A stretch of DNA of 64,000 nt from Amaricoccus solimangrovi (GCF_006385685.1 NZ_VFRP01000007.1:1-64000), one strand, 5' to 3'; positions 1-13,439 are shown, counted from the first letter of the stretch. Notes: a model not told the origin generated them from the letters alone. Numbers and translations are program-made.

Positions 1-255
1 CATCCCTGGACCAATGGTCAGGCCGAGCGGATGGTTCGGACCATCAAGGAGGCGACGGTCCGCGCCTTTCACTACGCCAGCATCGAGGACCTTCGGCGTC
101 ATGTCCGCGACTGGCTGCTCGCTTACAACTACGCCAAGCAACTCAAGGCGCTCCGCTTCAGGACGCCCCTCGAAGCAATTCAGCCGATCGCCGTGGAAAG
201 GCCGGAACTGTTCGTTCGTCAGCCAAGCCAGGACATGCTGGGACTAAACAGCTAG
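1..255 (+). CDS. IS481-family transposase, C-terminal part (cut by window edge)
   Basis: The frame is open from base 1 to a TAG at 253-255 and gives 84 residues. They match the end of the DDE integrase core of IS481-type transposases: a W-T-N-G-Q-A-E-R motif that includes the last catalytic Glu, then a stretch ending in the T-P-x-E-A-I element and a terminal G-L-N-S. The N-terminal helix-turn-helix and the first two Asp residues lie outside the window, so intactness cannot be judged. No terminal inverted repeat was found just after the stop. A second, unrelated transposase remnant follows 17 bases later, so this edge is an insertion-prone spot. The family call is from memory of the motif pattern. 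Confidence 0.8.
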   Translation, partial: HPWTNGQAERMVRTIKEATVRAFHYASIEDLRRHVRDWLLAYNYAKQLKALRFRTPLEAIQPIAVERPELFVRQPSQDMLGLNS

Positions 256-272
256 GACTTCTTCCCGGCGGA

Positions 273-494
273 ATGGCGCGCCGCACTACCGCATCGACGC
301 GAAGAAGGGCCCCTTTCGTCATCGACAAGGCATTCCACGTCCAGACCATCAACAGCCTGCACGACCGCTTCGAACGCTTCATGGAGCCGTTCCGCGGGCC
401 GGCGACAAAGAACCTGACCGGCTACGCCTCGTGGCTCATCGCACGCTCGGCTCGCACCGAGCCGGAGCGCGTCGAAGACGCATGGATCGACTGA
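273..494 (+). pseudogene. IS1595/ISXO2-like transposase remnant
   Basis: This frame gives 73 residues. The middle part (F-H-V-Q-T-I-N-S-L-H, then F-R-G-P-A-T-K-N-L-T-G-Y) resembles the end of the DDE domain of IS1595-family transposases, where an H-x-Q-x-V-N segment is followed by a G-V-A-T-K-Y-L signature. Such enzymes are about 200-320 residues, so only a C-terminal stub remains. The first 13 residues look unrelated and may come from fusion at a breakpoint. It lies directly behind the IS481 remnant, suggesting one element landed in or beside the other. It is probably not functional. The family assignment is moderately sure, the truncation very likely. Confidence 0.55.
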
Positions 495-836
495 TAGCCG
501 CATAACCAACGCGCTTTTTCAGACATGGCCACTCTTTTCGAGTTGGGCACTGAAAGCTTCCCCAATCAGGCCGAGTAATGGATGCGACGTCCCAGATCAC
601 CGCGCATCCGCCTTCGGACGGGGCCGGAAGCACGCCGCCCCTTGCGCCGCGGGCGGATCACGCGGTCCGGGCTGTGCTTCGGCCAACCGCGCGGCCGCGC
701 TCCCGGAGAACGACCGGCGCCCGCCGCGCAAGATCGCCGCTCCTTCGTTCCGCGCCTGTCGGATCCCGTCTCGGAGGATCCGTCCGCCGCGACCCTGCCC
801 AACCAGGCGGCGCGAAAGCCGTCGGACCTTTTCCGG
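495..836. other. Gene-free stretch behind IS remnants
   Basis: About 340 bases without a credible gene. Frames on both strands are Arg/Pro/Gly-rich with no recognisable domain. The stretch separates the transposase remnants from the broken DUF1330 gene and is probably debris plus sequence downstream of the alaS block. No clear inverted repeat or promoter was seen. Confidence 0.5.
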
Positions 837-1126
837 TCAGTCCGCCACGCCCTCCACTATGACCAGATCGCGCTCGGAGGCGTCCCGGGCGAAGGACAGC
901 GCCTCCTGATATTCGGGCGAGCGGTAGCATGTCTCGGCCGCCTCGAGCGTGTCGAAGACGATCAGCACGTTGCGTGGCCGGTCGCGGCCCTCGAGCTGCC
1001 TGTGGCGCCCGCCGCGGGCGAGGAACCGCCCGCCATGCGCCGCGATGGCGGGGCCGGCGCGCCGGGCGTATTCGCCATAGGCGTCCTGTCGGTCACGCTC
1101 ACATGGGTGAGCCAGTAAGCCGGCAT
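837..1126 (-). pseudogene. DUF1330 family protein, single-base frameshift
   Basis: Reading from ATG at 1126 gives M-P-A-Y-W-L-T-H-V-S-V-T-D, the classic start of DUF1330 (dimeric ferredoxin-like fold) proteins. After about codon 14 the frame must shift by one base near 1084-1087 to continue as D-A-Y-G-E-Y-A-R-R-A and run to a TGA at 837-839, ending V-I-V-E-G-V-A-D. The span is 290 bases, one short of the 291 needed for a normal 96-residue family member. It starts 11 bases after the alaS stop on the same strand, so it was probably co-transcribed with alaS. Either a real inactivating deletion near the IS remnants or a base-calling error in a GC-rich run. Family function is poorly defined. Confidence 0.8.
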
Positions 1127-1137
1127 GTCGCTCTCCC

Positions 1138-3807
<2,670 letters not shown>

Positions 3808-3985
3808 CGGATTCTCGCAAGCAGGATGGGCGCGGCGCGGACGCCGCCCGTGACCGCGTACGGTTAGCCTTCCCGCGCGGTGAAGTCCATCGGCTGCGCG
3901 ATCCGGGCGGGGTCCGCGCGCGCCGGCGGGGCGGGAAGAACCTCCGGGCACCGATCCCGCGAGGGGGAACAGGCCCGGGGTCCGG

Positions 3986-4005
3986 GGGGCCGGCGAAGCG
4001 GCCCC
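3986..4005 (-). terminator. Possible recA terminator hairpin
   Basis: A 7-base GC stem (GGGGCCG / CGGCCCC) with a 6-base loop lies 11 bases past the recA stop. No T-run follows, so termination is a guess. It would separate recA from alaS. Confidence 0.35.
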
Positions 4006-4016
4006 TCCCGCCGGGG

Positions 4017-5081
<1,065 letters not shown>

Positions 5082-5134
5082 TGTCGCCTCTTATTTCACA
5101 CCCGCGCCGGACCGGCAATCGCCGGAGGGAAAAT

Positions 5135-5149
5135 GTTCCCAACTTGTTC
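5135..5149 (-). promoter_or_regulatory. LexA (SOS) box upstream of recA
   Basis: The plus strand reads GTTC, seven bases, GTTC, an exact match to the alphaproteobacterial LexA operator (GTTC-N7-GTTC, read as GAAC-N7-GAAC on the recA strand). It is 53-67 bases from the recA ATG. On the recA strand a weak -35-like TTGGCT just upstream would place the box inside the promoter, but the -10 is unclear. Confidence 0.9.
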
Positions 5150-5241
5150 TCCCAGCCAAGATGGGGATAAAACAGGAACATTGCAATGCGAATCTTCGGC
5201 CTCCCCAAGCCTGCCGCGGCGCTGGTTAACGGAATGTGAAG

Positions 5242-5934
5242 TCAGGCCGCGACGCCGAAGAGGCCGCCGATCCCCGCGGTCAGCGCGAGGGCGAGCGCGC
5301 CCCAGAACACGACCCGCGCCACCGGCCTGGCCGGCGCGGCGCCGCCCGCGCGGGCGCCGACATAGCCGAGGAGCGCGAGCGAGACGAGCGCGGCGACCGA
5401 GACGGTCGGCCCGACGAGGCCCCCGGGCGCGACGAAGACGGAGAGGAGCGGGACGGCGGCGCCGCAGGCGAAGGTGGCGGCGGAGGTGAGCGCGGCCTGG
5501 ACCGGACGGGCGGTCGCGATCTCGGTGATGCCGAGCTCGTCGCGGGCATGGGCGTCGAGCGCGTCATGGGCGCTCAGCGCGCGCGCGACCTCGAGGGCCA
5601 GATCCGGCGCGAGGCCGCGGGCCTCGTAGAGGCCGGCGAGTTCGCGCAGCTCCCCCTCCGGATCGGCGCCCAGTTCGCGGCGCTCCCGCGCGAGGTCGGC
5701 GGCCTCGGTGTCGGACTGGCTGCTGACCGAGACGTATTCCCCCGCCGCCATCGACATCGCCCCCGCGACGAGGCCGGCCGCCCCCGCGACCAGCACCGGA
5801 CGGATCTCGCTCGAGGCCGCGGCGACGCCCACGATCAGGCTCGCCGTCGAGACGATCCCGTCATTGGCGCCGAGCACGGCGGCGCGGAGCCAGCCGGTAC
5901 GGTGGACGAGATGGGTTTCGACGTGGCCGGGCAT
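5242..5934 (-). CDS. VIT1/CCC1-family iron/manganese transporter
   Basis: A 230-residue integral membrane protein of the vacuolar iron transporter family, expected to move Fe2+ or Mn2+ across the inner membrane. The start at 5934 (M-P-G-H-V-E-T-H) is preferred over an in-frame Met 15 codons upstream, because the family begins with H-x-x-R-x-x-x-L-R-x-x-V-L-G-A-N-D-G as seen here. The first hydrophobic pair contains A-G-A-M-S-M-A-A-G-E-Y-V-S-V-S-S-Q, the family signature. A charged cytoplasmic helix (E-R-R-E-L-G-A-D-P-E-G-E-L) and about three more membrane helices follow. It lies between cckA and recA on the same strand. Substrate is inferred from family only. Confidence 0.88.
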   Translation of the reverse strand: MPGHVETHLVHRTGWLRAAVLGANDGIVSTASLIVGVAAASSEIRPVLVAGAAGLVAGAMSMAAGEYVSVSSQSDTEAADLARERRELGADPEGELRELAGLYEARGLAPDLALEVARALSAHDALDAHARDELGITEIATARPVQAALTSAATFACGAAVPLLSVFVAPGGLVGPTVSVAALVSLALLGYVGARAGGAAPARPVARVVFWGALALALTAGIGGLFGVAA

Positions 5935-5997
5935 GGGCGACTCCCGCTCTGGGTACCGGGCCTTCGCGCGGCCCGGCACAGCAATCCCCGCGCGCCC

Positions 5998-8223
5998 TCA
6001 CCCGTCAAGCGCCTCCTTCACCCGCTGCGTCAGTTCCTGCAGCGTGAAGGGTTTCGCGAGGAAGGCCGCCTCCGGAATGCCGCCGTCGCCGCCGACGAAG
6101 GCGTCCTCGGCATAGCCCGACATGAAGATCACCTTGGCCCCCGGGCGGGTCCGCAGCGCCTCCCGCACCCAGGCCGGCCCGTCGAGCCCCGGCATGATCA
6201 CGTCCGAGAGCATGATGTCGACGTGGACATCGGCCTCGCGCAGGATGTCGAGCGCCTCCTCGCCCGAGCTCGCCTCGACGACCGTGTAGCCCCGGAGCCG
6301 GAGCGCGCGGGCGGCGAAGCTGCGGACCGGATCCTCGTCCTCGGCGAGCAGCACCAGGCCGCGCCCGGTCAGGTCGCGCGGCCGGGGGCTCTCGGGTTCC
6401 GGCGCCGGAGCCGGCTCGCGGCTGTCATGCGCGGGCAGGTAGATCGTGAAGATCGCCCCCTGCCCCGGCTGGCTGTCGGCGAAGATGAAGCCGCCGGTCT
6501 GCTTGATGATGCCATAGGCGGTCGAGAGGCCGAGCCCGGTGCCCTCGCCGACCTGTTTCGTGGTGTAGAAGGGTTCGAAGATCTTGTTGAGCTTGTCCTT
6601 CGGGATGCCCGCGCCGCTGTCGGCGACCTCGATCACCACGTAATCGCCCTTCAGGATCGCGGCGCGGTCGCGGTTCACGTCCTGCTCCAGATGCTCGTTG
6701 CGGGTGATCACGCGGATCTCGCCGCCCCCCGGCATCGCGTCGCGGGCATTGACGACGAGGTTCATGATCACCTGTTCGAGCTGGCGCTCGTCCACGCGCA
6801 CCGGGGCGAGGTCGGGGCCGTGCTCGATCCGGAGCGTGACCTTGTCGGTCAGCAGCCGGTTCAGCAGGTGGCTGAGTTCGGAGAGCGTGTCGCGCAGGTG
6901 GATGACGGTCGGGCGCAGCGTCTGCTTGCGCGAGAAGGCGAGCAGCTGGCGCACCAGCGAGGCCGCGCGGTTCGCGTTCTGGCGGATCTGCATCAGGTCG
7001 CCATGCTCGACATCGGCCACGTCGTGGCGCATCAGCAAGAGGTCGCAATGGCCGTTGATCGCGGTCAGCAGGTTGTTGAAGTCATGCGCGACGCCGCCGG
7101 CGAGCTGGCCCACCGCCTGCATCTTCTGGCTCTGCACGAACTGCGCCTCGAGCGATTTGAGCTCGGTCGCGTCCGAGAGGATCGCGAGCACCGAGGGCTG
7201 GCCGTCGAGCATCGCCCGGGTGAAGGCGACCTGCAGGAAGATCTCCTGGCCCTCGATCACCGCGCGCGCCACCTCGGGCTTGCCGAGCGCGCGACCGCGC
7301 AGCGTGTCGAGCACGCGCTCCCCGATCGAACGGCCCAGCCCCTCGATCAGCGCGTCGATCGCGACGCCGGGCGCGGCCCGCGCGCCGAGCAGCGTCCGGG
7401 CGGCCTTGTTCGCGAAGCCGAGCGCGCCCGTGGTCCCGAGCCGGGCCACGGCGACGGGCAGATCCTCGAGGAAATCGTCCGGCATCAGCCCGGCGATCGC
7501 CTCCGGGTCGAGCGGGCTCAGGAGGAAGTCCCGATGCCCCTCGCCCTCGCCGACCAGCACCGCGCGCGCCGCGCCGCCCGAGCGGAGCGCGTGGGCGGCG
7601 TCGGGACGCGGCGGCGCGTCGCGCAGGATCTCCCCGACATGGGCGGGCGCCCCGCCCTGTCCCAGCGCGGTGGCGGCGGAATTGGCGGCCAGCACCCCGC
7701 CCCGGGCGTCGATCCGGATCCAGGGAAGCGCGGTCGGCGCCGGGAACCCCGCGCCGGCCTCCGGCGCCTGGACCGCCTCCTCGCGCCAGAGCAGGCGGTC
7801 GCGGCCGTGGCGGGTGACGACGAGACGGCGCCCCTCCGCCTCCTCGGCCGCGACGCCGCGCGCGCGGGCGGCGCGGATCAGCCGGTAGCGCGCGGCCTCC
7901 GCCGCCGGCAGCCAGTCGCCCGGCGCGCCGGCCCGGGCCAGGGCGGCGGCGTTGCGGCCGCGCACCCGGCCCCGGAGGTCGGTCAGGAAGACCGCCGCCT
8001 CCTGCCCGTCGAAGAGCGCCGCCTCGGCCGCGTCGGCGCGCGCGCCCGCGTTTGAGACCCGGAGGAGGAGGAGAAACCCGCCGACCACCAGACCGGCGGC
8101 GGCGAGCGCGGCGGGCACCGCCGGCCCCGGGCCGACCGCGGGAAGAAGGGCGAGCGGCGCGAGCATGAGGCCCCCGACCAGCGCGGGCCTGAACGGCCGA
8201 AAACCACCGATGGACCCTGGCAC
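5998..8223 (-). CDS. cckA: Cell-cycle hybrid histidine kinase CckA
   Basis: A 741-residue membrane-anchored hybrid kinase feeding the CckA-ChpT-CtrA phosphorelay. GTG at 8223 is chosen because a GGGAGG Shine-Dalgarno sits six bases upstream; a TTG at 8250 in the same frame lacks one. Two membrane helices lie near the N-terminus (about residues 15-60), then PAS-like regions, the H-box G-G-V-A-H-D-F-N-N (His near residue 380), the ATPase boxes N-L-V-V-N-A-R-D-A-M and G-L-G-L-S-T-A-Y-G, and a C-terminal receiver with the phospho-acceptor Asp in L-S-D-V-I-M-P-G. The ending matches the CckA family. Possible CtrA half-sites at 30.2 kb are candidate downstream targets. Confidence 0.95.
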   Translation of the reverse strand: MPGSIGGFRPFRPALVGGLMLAPLALLPAVGPGPAVPAALAAAGLVVGGFLLLLRVSNAGARADAAEAALFDGQEAAVFLTDLRGRVRGRNAAALARAGAPGDWLPAAEAARYRLIRAARARGVAAEEAEGRRLVVTRHGRDRLLWREEAVQAPEAGAGFPAPTALPWIRIDARGGVLAANSAATALGQGGAPAHVGEILRDAPPRPDAAHALRSGGAARAVLVGEGEGHRDFLLSPLDPEAIAGLMPDDFLEDLPVAVARLGTTGALGFANKAARTLLGARAAPGVAIDALIEGLGRSIGERVLDTLRGRALGKPEVARAVIEGQEIFLQVAFTRAMLDGQPSVLAILSDATELKSLEAQFVQSQKMQAVGQLAGGVAHDFNNLLTAINGHCDLLLMRHDVADVEHGDLMQIRQNANRAASLVRQLLAFSRKQTLRPTVIHLRDTLSELSHLLNRLLTDKVTLRIEHGPDLAPVRVDERQLEQVIMNLVVNARDAMPGGGEIRVITRNEHLEQDVNRDRAAILKGDYVVIEVADSGAGIPKDKLNKIFEPFYTTKQVGEGTGLGLSTAYGIIKQTGGFIFADSQPGQGAIFTIYLPAHDSREPAPAPEPESPRPRDLTGRGLVLLAEDEDPVRSFAARALRLRGYTVVEASSGEEALDILREADVHVDIMLSDVIMPGLDGPAWVREALRTRPGAKVIFMSGYAEDAFVGGDGGIPEAAFLAKPFTLQELTQRVKEALDG

Positions 8224-8298
8224 AGCTTGCCTCCCGCCTGGACCGTTCAACCATAACGTGTCCGGATGGAAACAACCACAGGTAATATCGGTTCCCCG

Positions 8299-9504
8299 TC
8301 AGGATCGCGGCGCGGGAGTGCCCTCCGGCGCCCGGAAGCGCGCCATGTAGAAACCGTCGCCGCCGTCGACCGGGCTCAGCCGCCGGTCGCCGAGCACGAG
8401 CCAGCCGGGATGCCGCGCGGCGAAGGCCTCGGCGCGCTCCTCGTTCTCGGCGCGCAGCAGCGAACAGGTGGCATAGGTCAGGAGGCCGCCCGGCCGCGCC
8501 CGCGTCGCCGCCTCGTCGAGAATCGCATCCTGCAGCGGTGGATAGCTCGCCACCTCCTCCGGGGTCAGGCGCCACTTGCCCTCGGGCTTGCGCCGCCAGG
8601 CGCCGGTGCCCGAACAGGGCGCGTCCACCAGCACGAGATCGCAGACCGGCCCGAGCGCCGCGTGATCGCGCTCCGACAGGATCAGCACCTCGGCGCCGGC
8701 CCGGCGCGCGCGGTCGGGCAGGTCCGCCATCCGGCGCGGATTCGCATCCCAGGCCATGAGCCTGCCCCGCCCCTTCATCGCCGCGGCCAGCGCCAGCGTC
8801 TTGCCGCCGCCGCCCGCGCAGTAGTCGAGCACGGTCATGCCCGGCTCAGCCCCCGCGGTCTCGGCGACATACTGGCTCGAGACGTCCTGAAGCTCGACCA
8901 TGCCCTGGCTGTAGGCCCGGCTCGCGGCGACGGCGCGCGGATTCTCGAGCACGCGCAGCGCATGCCCGGCGAGCGGCTGCGAGGCGACGCGGATCCCGTC
9001 GCGCGCCAGGACCACGGTCGCGGCGTCCGCGTTGGTGCGCAGCGTGTTGACGCGCAGATCGACCGGCGCGCGGTGGCGCATCGCCTCCAGCACCTCGCCG
9101 AAATCGGCGCCGAGCGCGGCGTGGAGCGCGGGACCGAGGAAATCGGGGAAATCAAGCCGCACGCCCTCGGGCGCGCGGGCGAGATCGCCGATGAGCCGCG
9201 CCCGCTCCGCCGGCGTCGGCGGGTCGGGATCGTAGCCGTCGCCGGTGCAGAGCCTGTCGAGGCTTCCCTCCGCCGCCGCGAGGGCGAGCCCGATCGCGCG
9301 GCCGGTGTCGCCGCCGCCGAGCCAGCCGAGCGAGCGGCGCCGGCGCAGCCCGTCGAAGACGAGGTCGCGCACCGCGGCGCGGTCCTTGGAGCCCGCGAAG
9401 CGGCTGCCGCGCGCCCAGCGCGTCAGCACCCGCTCGGCGGGCTCGCCGGCGAGGATCGGGTCGAGAAGCTCCATCGCGGCGGAGAGGCGGGCACCGGGCG
9501 TCAT
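8299..9504 (-). CDS. rsmB: RsmB/NOP-family 16S rRNA (cytosine-C5) methyltransferase
   Basis: A 401-residue SAM-dependent RNA m5C methyltransferase. The N-terminal third is a NusB/RsmB-like helical region. The Rossmann domain begins near V-L-D-Y-C-A-G-G-G-G-K-T (SAM binding), and the two catalytic cysteines are in V-D-A-P-C-S-G-T-G and Y-A-T-C-S-L. R-V-N-T-L-R marks the RNA-binding/ferredoxin part. At about 400 residues it is a little shorter than E. coli RsmB, as is usual for alphaproteobacterial members, so the exact target base is inferred. It sits between purK and cckA on the same strand, with a 68-base gap after purK. Confidence 0.88.
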   Translation of the reverse strand: MTPGARLSAAMELLDPILAGEPAERVLTRWARGSRFAGSKDRAAVRDLVFDGLRRRRSLGWLGGGDTGRAIGLALAAAEGSLDRLCTGDGYDPDPPTPAERARLIGDLARAPEGVRLDFPDFLGPALHAALGADFGEVLEAMRHRAPVDLRVNTLRTNADAATVVLARDGIRVASQPLAGHALRVLENPRAVAASRAYSQGMVELQDVSSQYVAETAGAEPGMTVLDYCAGGGGKTLALAAAMKGRGRLMAWDANPRRMADLPDRARRAGAEVLILSERDHAALGPVCDLVLVDAPCSGTGAWRRKPEGKWRLTPEEVASYPPLQDAILDEAATRARPGGLLTYATCSLLRAENEERAEAFAARHPGWLVLGDRRLSPVDGGDGFYMARFRAPEGTPAPRS

Positions 9505-9572
9505 GCGGCTCTAGTGCCCCAGAATGGCGCGCGGAGGCAAGACGGGCGCGCCCGTCCCGCCGCGCCGCCGCC

Positions 9573-10670
9573 TCACCCTCGCGGCGAAAGCCGGGTGAAA
9601 TGGCCCATCTTGCGCCCCGGCCGGGCGGTGCCCTTGCCGTAGACATGGACGGCGGCGCCGGTCATCTCCTCGACCGCGTAGACCTCCTCGCCGAGCAGGT
9701 TGGTCATCACCGCGTCCGAATGCCGCGACCCGTCGCCGAGCGGCCAGCCGCAGATCGCGCGCACATGCTGCTCGAACTGGTCGATCAGGCAGGCGTCCTG
9801 GGTCCAGTGGCCGGAATTGTGCACCCTGGGCGCGATCTCGTTCACGACGAGGCCGGAGGGGGTGACGAAGAGCTCCACCCCGATCACGCCGACATAATCG
9901 AGCGCGTTCAGGATCCGCCCGGCCAGCAGCACCGCGTCCTGCGCGAGGCCGTTCGGGATCGCGGCGGGAATCGTGGTCGCGCGCAGGATCCCGTCCTCGT
10001 GCCGGTTCTCGCCCGGATCGAAGGCGACGACCTGCCCGTCCATGCCGCGCGCCGCGATCACCGAGATCTCGCGTTCGAAGGCGACGAAGCCTTCGAGGAC
10101 CGACGGCGTCTCGCCCAGCGTCTCCCAGGCGGCCGGCGCCTCGTCCGCGTCGCTGAGCCGCGTCTGCCCCTTGCCGTCGTAGCCGAAGCGCCGGGTCTTC
10201 AGGATCGCGGGCGCGCCGATCCGGCCGAGCGCGGCGGTCAGGTCGCCGAAATCGTCGATCGCAACGTAGGGCGCGGTGGCAAGCCCGATCCCGCTCAGGA
10301 AATCCTTCTCGATGATCCGGTCCTGCGACACTTCGAGCGCGCGCATGCCCGGGCGGACCGGCACGAGGTCGCCCAGCACACGGACCGCGCCGATCGGCAC
10401 GTTCTCGAACTCGTAGGTCGCGACGTCGATCCGCGCCGCGAAGTCGCGGAGCGCGCCGACATCCTCGTACGACGCGCGGGTGACGCGGGTCGCCACCTGG
10501 GCGGCGCAGGGTTCGGAGGCGGGTTCGAAGATCTCCACTTCCATCCCGAGCCGGCCCGCGGCGACCGCGAGCATCCGGCCGAGCTGGCCGCCGCCGAGGA
10601 TGCCGATCCGGCTTCCGATCGGCAGGCGCCGCGCCGCGTCCTTCGCGGCCATCGGAACCTCAGAGGTCAT
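9573..10670 (-). CDS. purK: N5-carboxyaminoimidazole ribonucleotide synthase
   Basis: A 365-residue ATP-grasp enzyme that carboxylates AIR to N5-CAIR using ATP and bicarbonate. The N-terminus carries [12 protein letters not shown], followed by the ATP-grasp core ([12 protein letters not shown]) and the metal-binding [19 protein letters not shown] at 10670 overlaps the end of purE by 11 bases and has GGAGG six bases upstream; ATG at 10652 (M-A-A-K-D) with GAGG is an equally plausible alternative. Either start implies translational coupling with purE. Confidence 0.96.
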   Translation of the reverse strand: MTSEVPMAAKDAARRLPIGSRIGILGGGQLGRMLAVAAGRLGMEVEIFEPASEPCAAQVATRVTRASYEDVGALRDFAARIDVATYEFENVPIGAVRVLGDLVPVRPGMRALEVSQDRIIEKDFLSGIGLATAPYVAIDDFGDLTAALGRIGAPAILKTRRFGYDGKGQTRLSDADEAPAAWETLGETPSVLEGFVAFEREISVIAARGMDGQVVAFDPGENRHEDGILRATTIPAAIPNGLAQDAVLLAGRILNALDYVGVIGVELFVTPSGLVVNEIAPRVHNSGHWTQDACLIDQFEQHVRAICGWPLGDGSRHSDAVMTNLLGEEVYAVEEMTGAAVHVYGKGTARPGRKMGHFTRLSPRG

Positions 10671-11166
10671 CGGGCACCTCCGCCACCTCGGCGGTCTGGC
10701 GCGCGCGCCAGGCGTCGAGCCGGCCGGCGAGATCCGCGTCGGTCGTCGCCAGCATCGCCGCGGCGAGCAGCGCGGCGTTGGCCGCCCCCGCCGGGCCGAT
10801 CGCGAGCGTGCCGACCGGGATTCCCTTCGGCATCTGGACGATCGAGAGCAGCGAATCCATGCCCGAGAGCGCCTTCGACTGGACCGGCACGCCGAGCACG
10901 GGGAGCCGCGTCTTCGAGGCGAGCATCCCCGGCAGATGCGCGGCGCCGCCCGCGCCCGCGACGATGACCCTGAGCCCGCGCGGCGCGGCCTCCTCGGCAT
11001 AGGCGAAGAGCCGGTCGGGCGTGCGGTGCGCCGAGACGATGCGCACCTCGCAGGCCACGTCGAGCGCGGCGAGGATATCGGCGCCCGCGCGCATCGTCTC
11101 CCAGTCGCTCTGGCTCCCCATCACGATGCCGACCAGCGGCGCGGTGTCTCTGTCCTCAAGGCTCAT
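10660..11166 (-). CDS. purE: 5-(carboxyamino)imidazole ribonucleotide mutase
   Basis: A 168-residue class I PurE that converts N5-CAIR to CAIR in purine synthesis. The N-terminal [10 protein letters not shown] and the S-A-H-R-T-P-D-R motif form the active site; [12 protein letters not shown] and [13 protein letters not shown] follow as expected. The start overlaps the end of the upstream DUF465 gene by four bases (ATGA), and its own end overlaps purK, so DUF465-purE-purK is one tightly coupled unit. Confidence 0.98.
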   Translation of the reverse strand: MSLEDRDTAPLVGIVMGSQSDWETMRAGADILAALDVACEVRIVSAHRTPDRLFAYAEEAAPRGLRVIVAGAGGAAHLPGMLASKTRLPVLGVPVQSKALSGMDSLLSIVQMPKGIPVGTLAIGPAGAANAALLAAAMLATTDADLAGRLDAWRARQTAEVAEVPDDL

Positions 11167-11378
11167 GCGATTATATCCGGGGTCAATTCGTCGCTCAGGC
11201 GGCTGATCTCGTCCTTCAGCGACAGCTTGCGCTTCTTCAGCCGCCGCACGGCGAGCGGGTCGGCGCGGCCTTCGAGATCGAGCGCGGCGATGGCGTCGTC
11301 GAGGTCGCGATGCTCGGCGCGCAGGAGCTCGAGCTTGACGCGAAGCACTTCCTCGCGGGACATCGTGGGCTCGTTCAT
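11163..11378 (-). CDS. DUF465 (YdcH-like) small helical protein
   Basis: A 71-residue, highly charged helical protein of the DUF465/YdcH type: [12 protein letters not shown], then [14 protein letters not shown], the family hallmark. Function is not established. It heads the purE-purK unit and overlaps purE by ATGA. The start at 11378 is used; Met six residues in (11363) is possible. Divergent to hsp20 across a 217-base gap. Confidence 0.85.
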   Translation of the reverse strand: MNEPTMSREEVLRVKLELLRAEHRDLDDAIAALDLEGRADPLAVRRLKKRKLSLKDEISRLSDELTPDIIA

Positions 11379-11595
11379 GGGCGTCGGGTCACCTTGGGCG
11401 CTGCTGTCCGTCCGGGGACGGCTGGAGAGGGTTTATAGCCCCGCCCGCGCCCCGCGCCTAGGGGATGAGGGCGGCGGCGCGCGCATTTCCCGGCGCCTCC
11501 CCGGCCCTTGTTTTCCGCCCCCGGGGGACCATCTTGATCGGTGTGGCGTCGCCGTAAGGGGCGCCGCGGCGGTCGCTTAGGACAAGGGCTTTGCC

Positions 11596-12015
11596 ATGAC
11601 GAAGGTTACATTCGCCTCGCATCCGTTCCTGCTCGGTTTCGAGCAGCTGGACCGGCTGGTCGAAAGGACAGCCAAGGCGGGCAACGACGGCTATCCTCCG
11701 TACAACATCGAGCAGCGCGGCGAGACCTCATACCGCGTGACGCTCGCGGTGGCCGGATTTGGTGAGCCCGATCTCTCGATCACGCTGGAGAACAACCAGC
11801 TCGTGATCCGGGGACGGCAATCCGATGAGGGAGATGACCGGGTGTTCCTGCACCGCGGCATCGCGGCGCGCCAGTTCCAGCGCAGTTTCGTGCTGGCCGA
11901 CGGGGTGGAGGTCTCGGGCGCCGCGCTCGAGAACGGATTGCTCCACGTCGATCTGGAACGCGCTCAACCCGAAGCGATCGTGCGTACCATCGCGATCAAT
12001 GGCCGGAAAAGTTAA
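11596..12015 (+). CDS. Small heat-shock protein, Hsp20 family
   Basis: A 139-residue IbpA/HspD-like chaperone that holds unfolding proteins. A short N-terminal arm (H-P-F-L-L-G-F-E-Q-L-D-R-L) precedes the alpha-crystallin domain: Y-N-I-E-Q-R-G-E-T-S-Y-R-V-T-L-A-V-A-G-F, the L-V-I-R-G-R-Q strand, F-L-H-R-G-I-A-A-R-Q-F-Q-R-S-F, and A-x-L-E-N-G-L-L-H-V-D-L-E-R near the end. It is followed 10 bases later by a DUF1150 gene, a pairing seen across Alphaproteobacteria. I could not identify a convincing heat-shock sigma promoter in the upstream gap. Confidence 0.95.
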   Translation: MTKVTFASHPFLLGFEQLDRLVERTAKAGNDGYPPYNIEQRGETSYRVTLAVAGFGEPDLSITLENNQLVIRGRQSDEGDDRVFLHRGIAARQFQRSFVLADGVEVSGAALENGLLHVDLERAQPEAIVRTIAINGRKS

Positions 12016-12025
12016 GGAGGCAGCC

Positions 12026-12253
12026 ATGACCGACTTTCCCTCTCTGACCGATGACTCGCCGAACCGTATCGTCTACGTGCGGTCGGTGAAGACGTCGGAA
12101 CTCCCCGAATCGATCCAGGCGCAGGCCCCGGGCCTCGACCACGTCTATTCGATCAACGCGCCCGACGGCTCGGTGCTCGCGCTCGTCTCGGACCGCCAGC
12201 AGGCCTTCGTGGTCGCGCGGCAGAACGAACTCTCGCCGGTCAGCGTGCACTGA
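12026..12253 (+). CDS. DUF1150 family protein
   Basis: A 75-residue small protein (M-T-D-F-P-S-L-T-D-D, then R-I-V-Y-V-R, Y-S-I-N-A-P-D-G and F-V-V-A-R-Q-N-E-L at the end) that matches DUF1150, the usual partner of HspD-type Hsp20 genes. An AAGGAGG Shine-Dalgarno at 12014-12020 fixes the start; a longer in-frame Met upstream lies inside hsp20. Function is unknown; its linkage suggests a role in heat-shock physiology or Hsp20 function. The stop codon falls inside a 14-base tandem repeat. Confidence 0.88.
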   Translation: MTDFPSLTDDSPNRIVYVRSVKTSELPESIQAQAPGLDHVYSINAPDGSVLALVSDRQQAFVVARQNELSPVSVH

Positions 12254-12297
12254 TCCCGCTGTGCTGACCCCGGTGTACTGACCCCGGTGTACTGACC
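12250..12297. repeat. 14-base tandem repeat over a stop codon
   Basis: Units of CTGACCCCGGTGTA at 12264-12277 and 12278-12291, a degenerate copy at 12250-12263 (11 of 14 matches) that includes the DUF1150 stop, and a partial CTGACC at 12292-12297. Since 14 is not a multiple of three, the TGA of successive units falls in all three frames. Confidence 0.85.
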
Positions 12298-12344
12298 GCG
12301 CGGGCGGCCCGGACGCGTCTCATCCGCGCCGGGGCCGCCCGCGC
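12298..12344. terminator. Bidirectional terminator between DUF1150 and trxB
   Basis: Perfect 13-base arms (GCGCGGGCGGCCC at 12298-12310 and its complement at 12332-12344) around a 21-base loop, between two convergent genes. There is no T-run, as often in GC-rich genomes. It ends seven bases before the trxB stop. Confidence 0.7.
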
Positions 12345-12350
12345 CGGTTC

Positions 12351-13352
<1,002 letters not shown>

Positions 13353-13439
13353 TCATATAGGTTCCCCGCGGCGCGAAGGAAACCCCCGCGCGTGGGGCCC
13401 GCGAGGGCGCGCGGCGGCGTTTCGATTTGTTTCGCTCAT

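Noticed and set aside
5171-5190. Second LexA half-site upstream of recA (GAAC at 5176)
   Set aside because: No matching GAAC seven bases further, so it is not a full operator.
11400-11595. Heat-shock sigma promoter upstream of hsp20
   Set aside because: CTTG-type -35 candidates occur, but none has a credible -10 at proper spacing.
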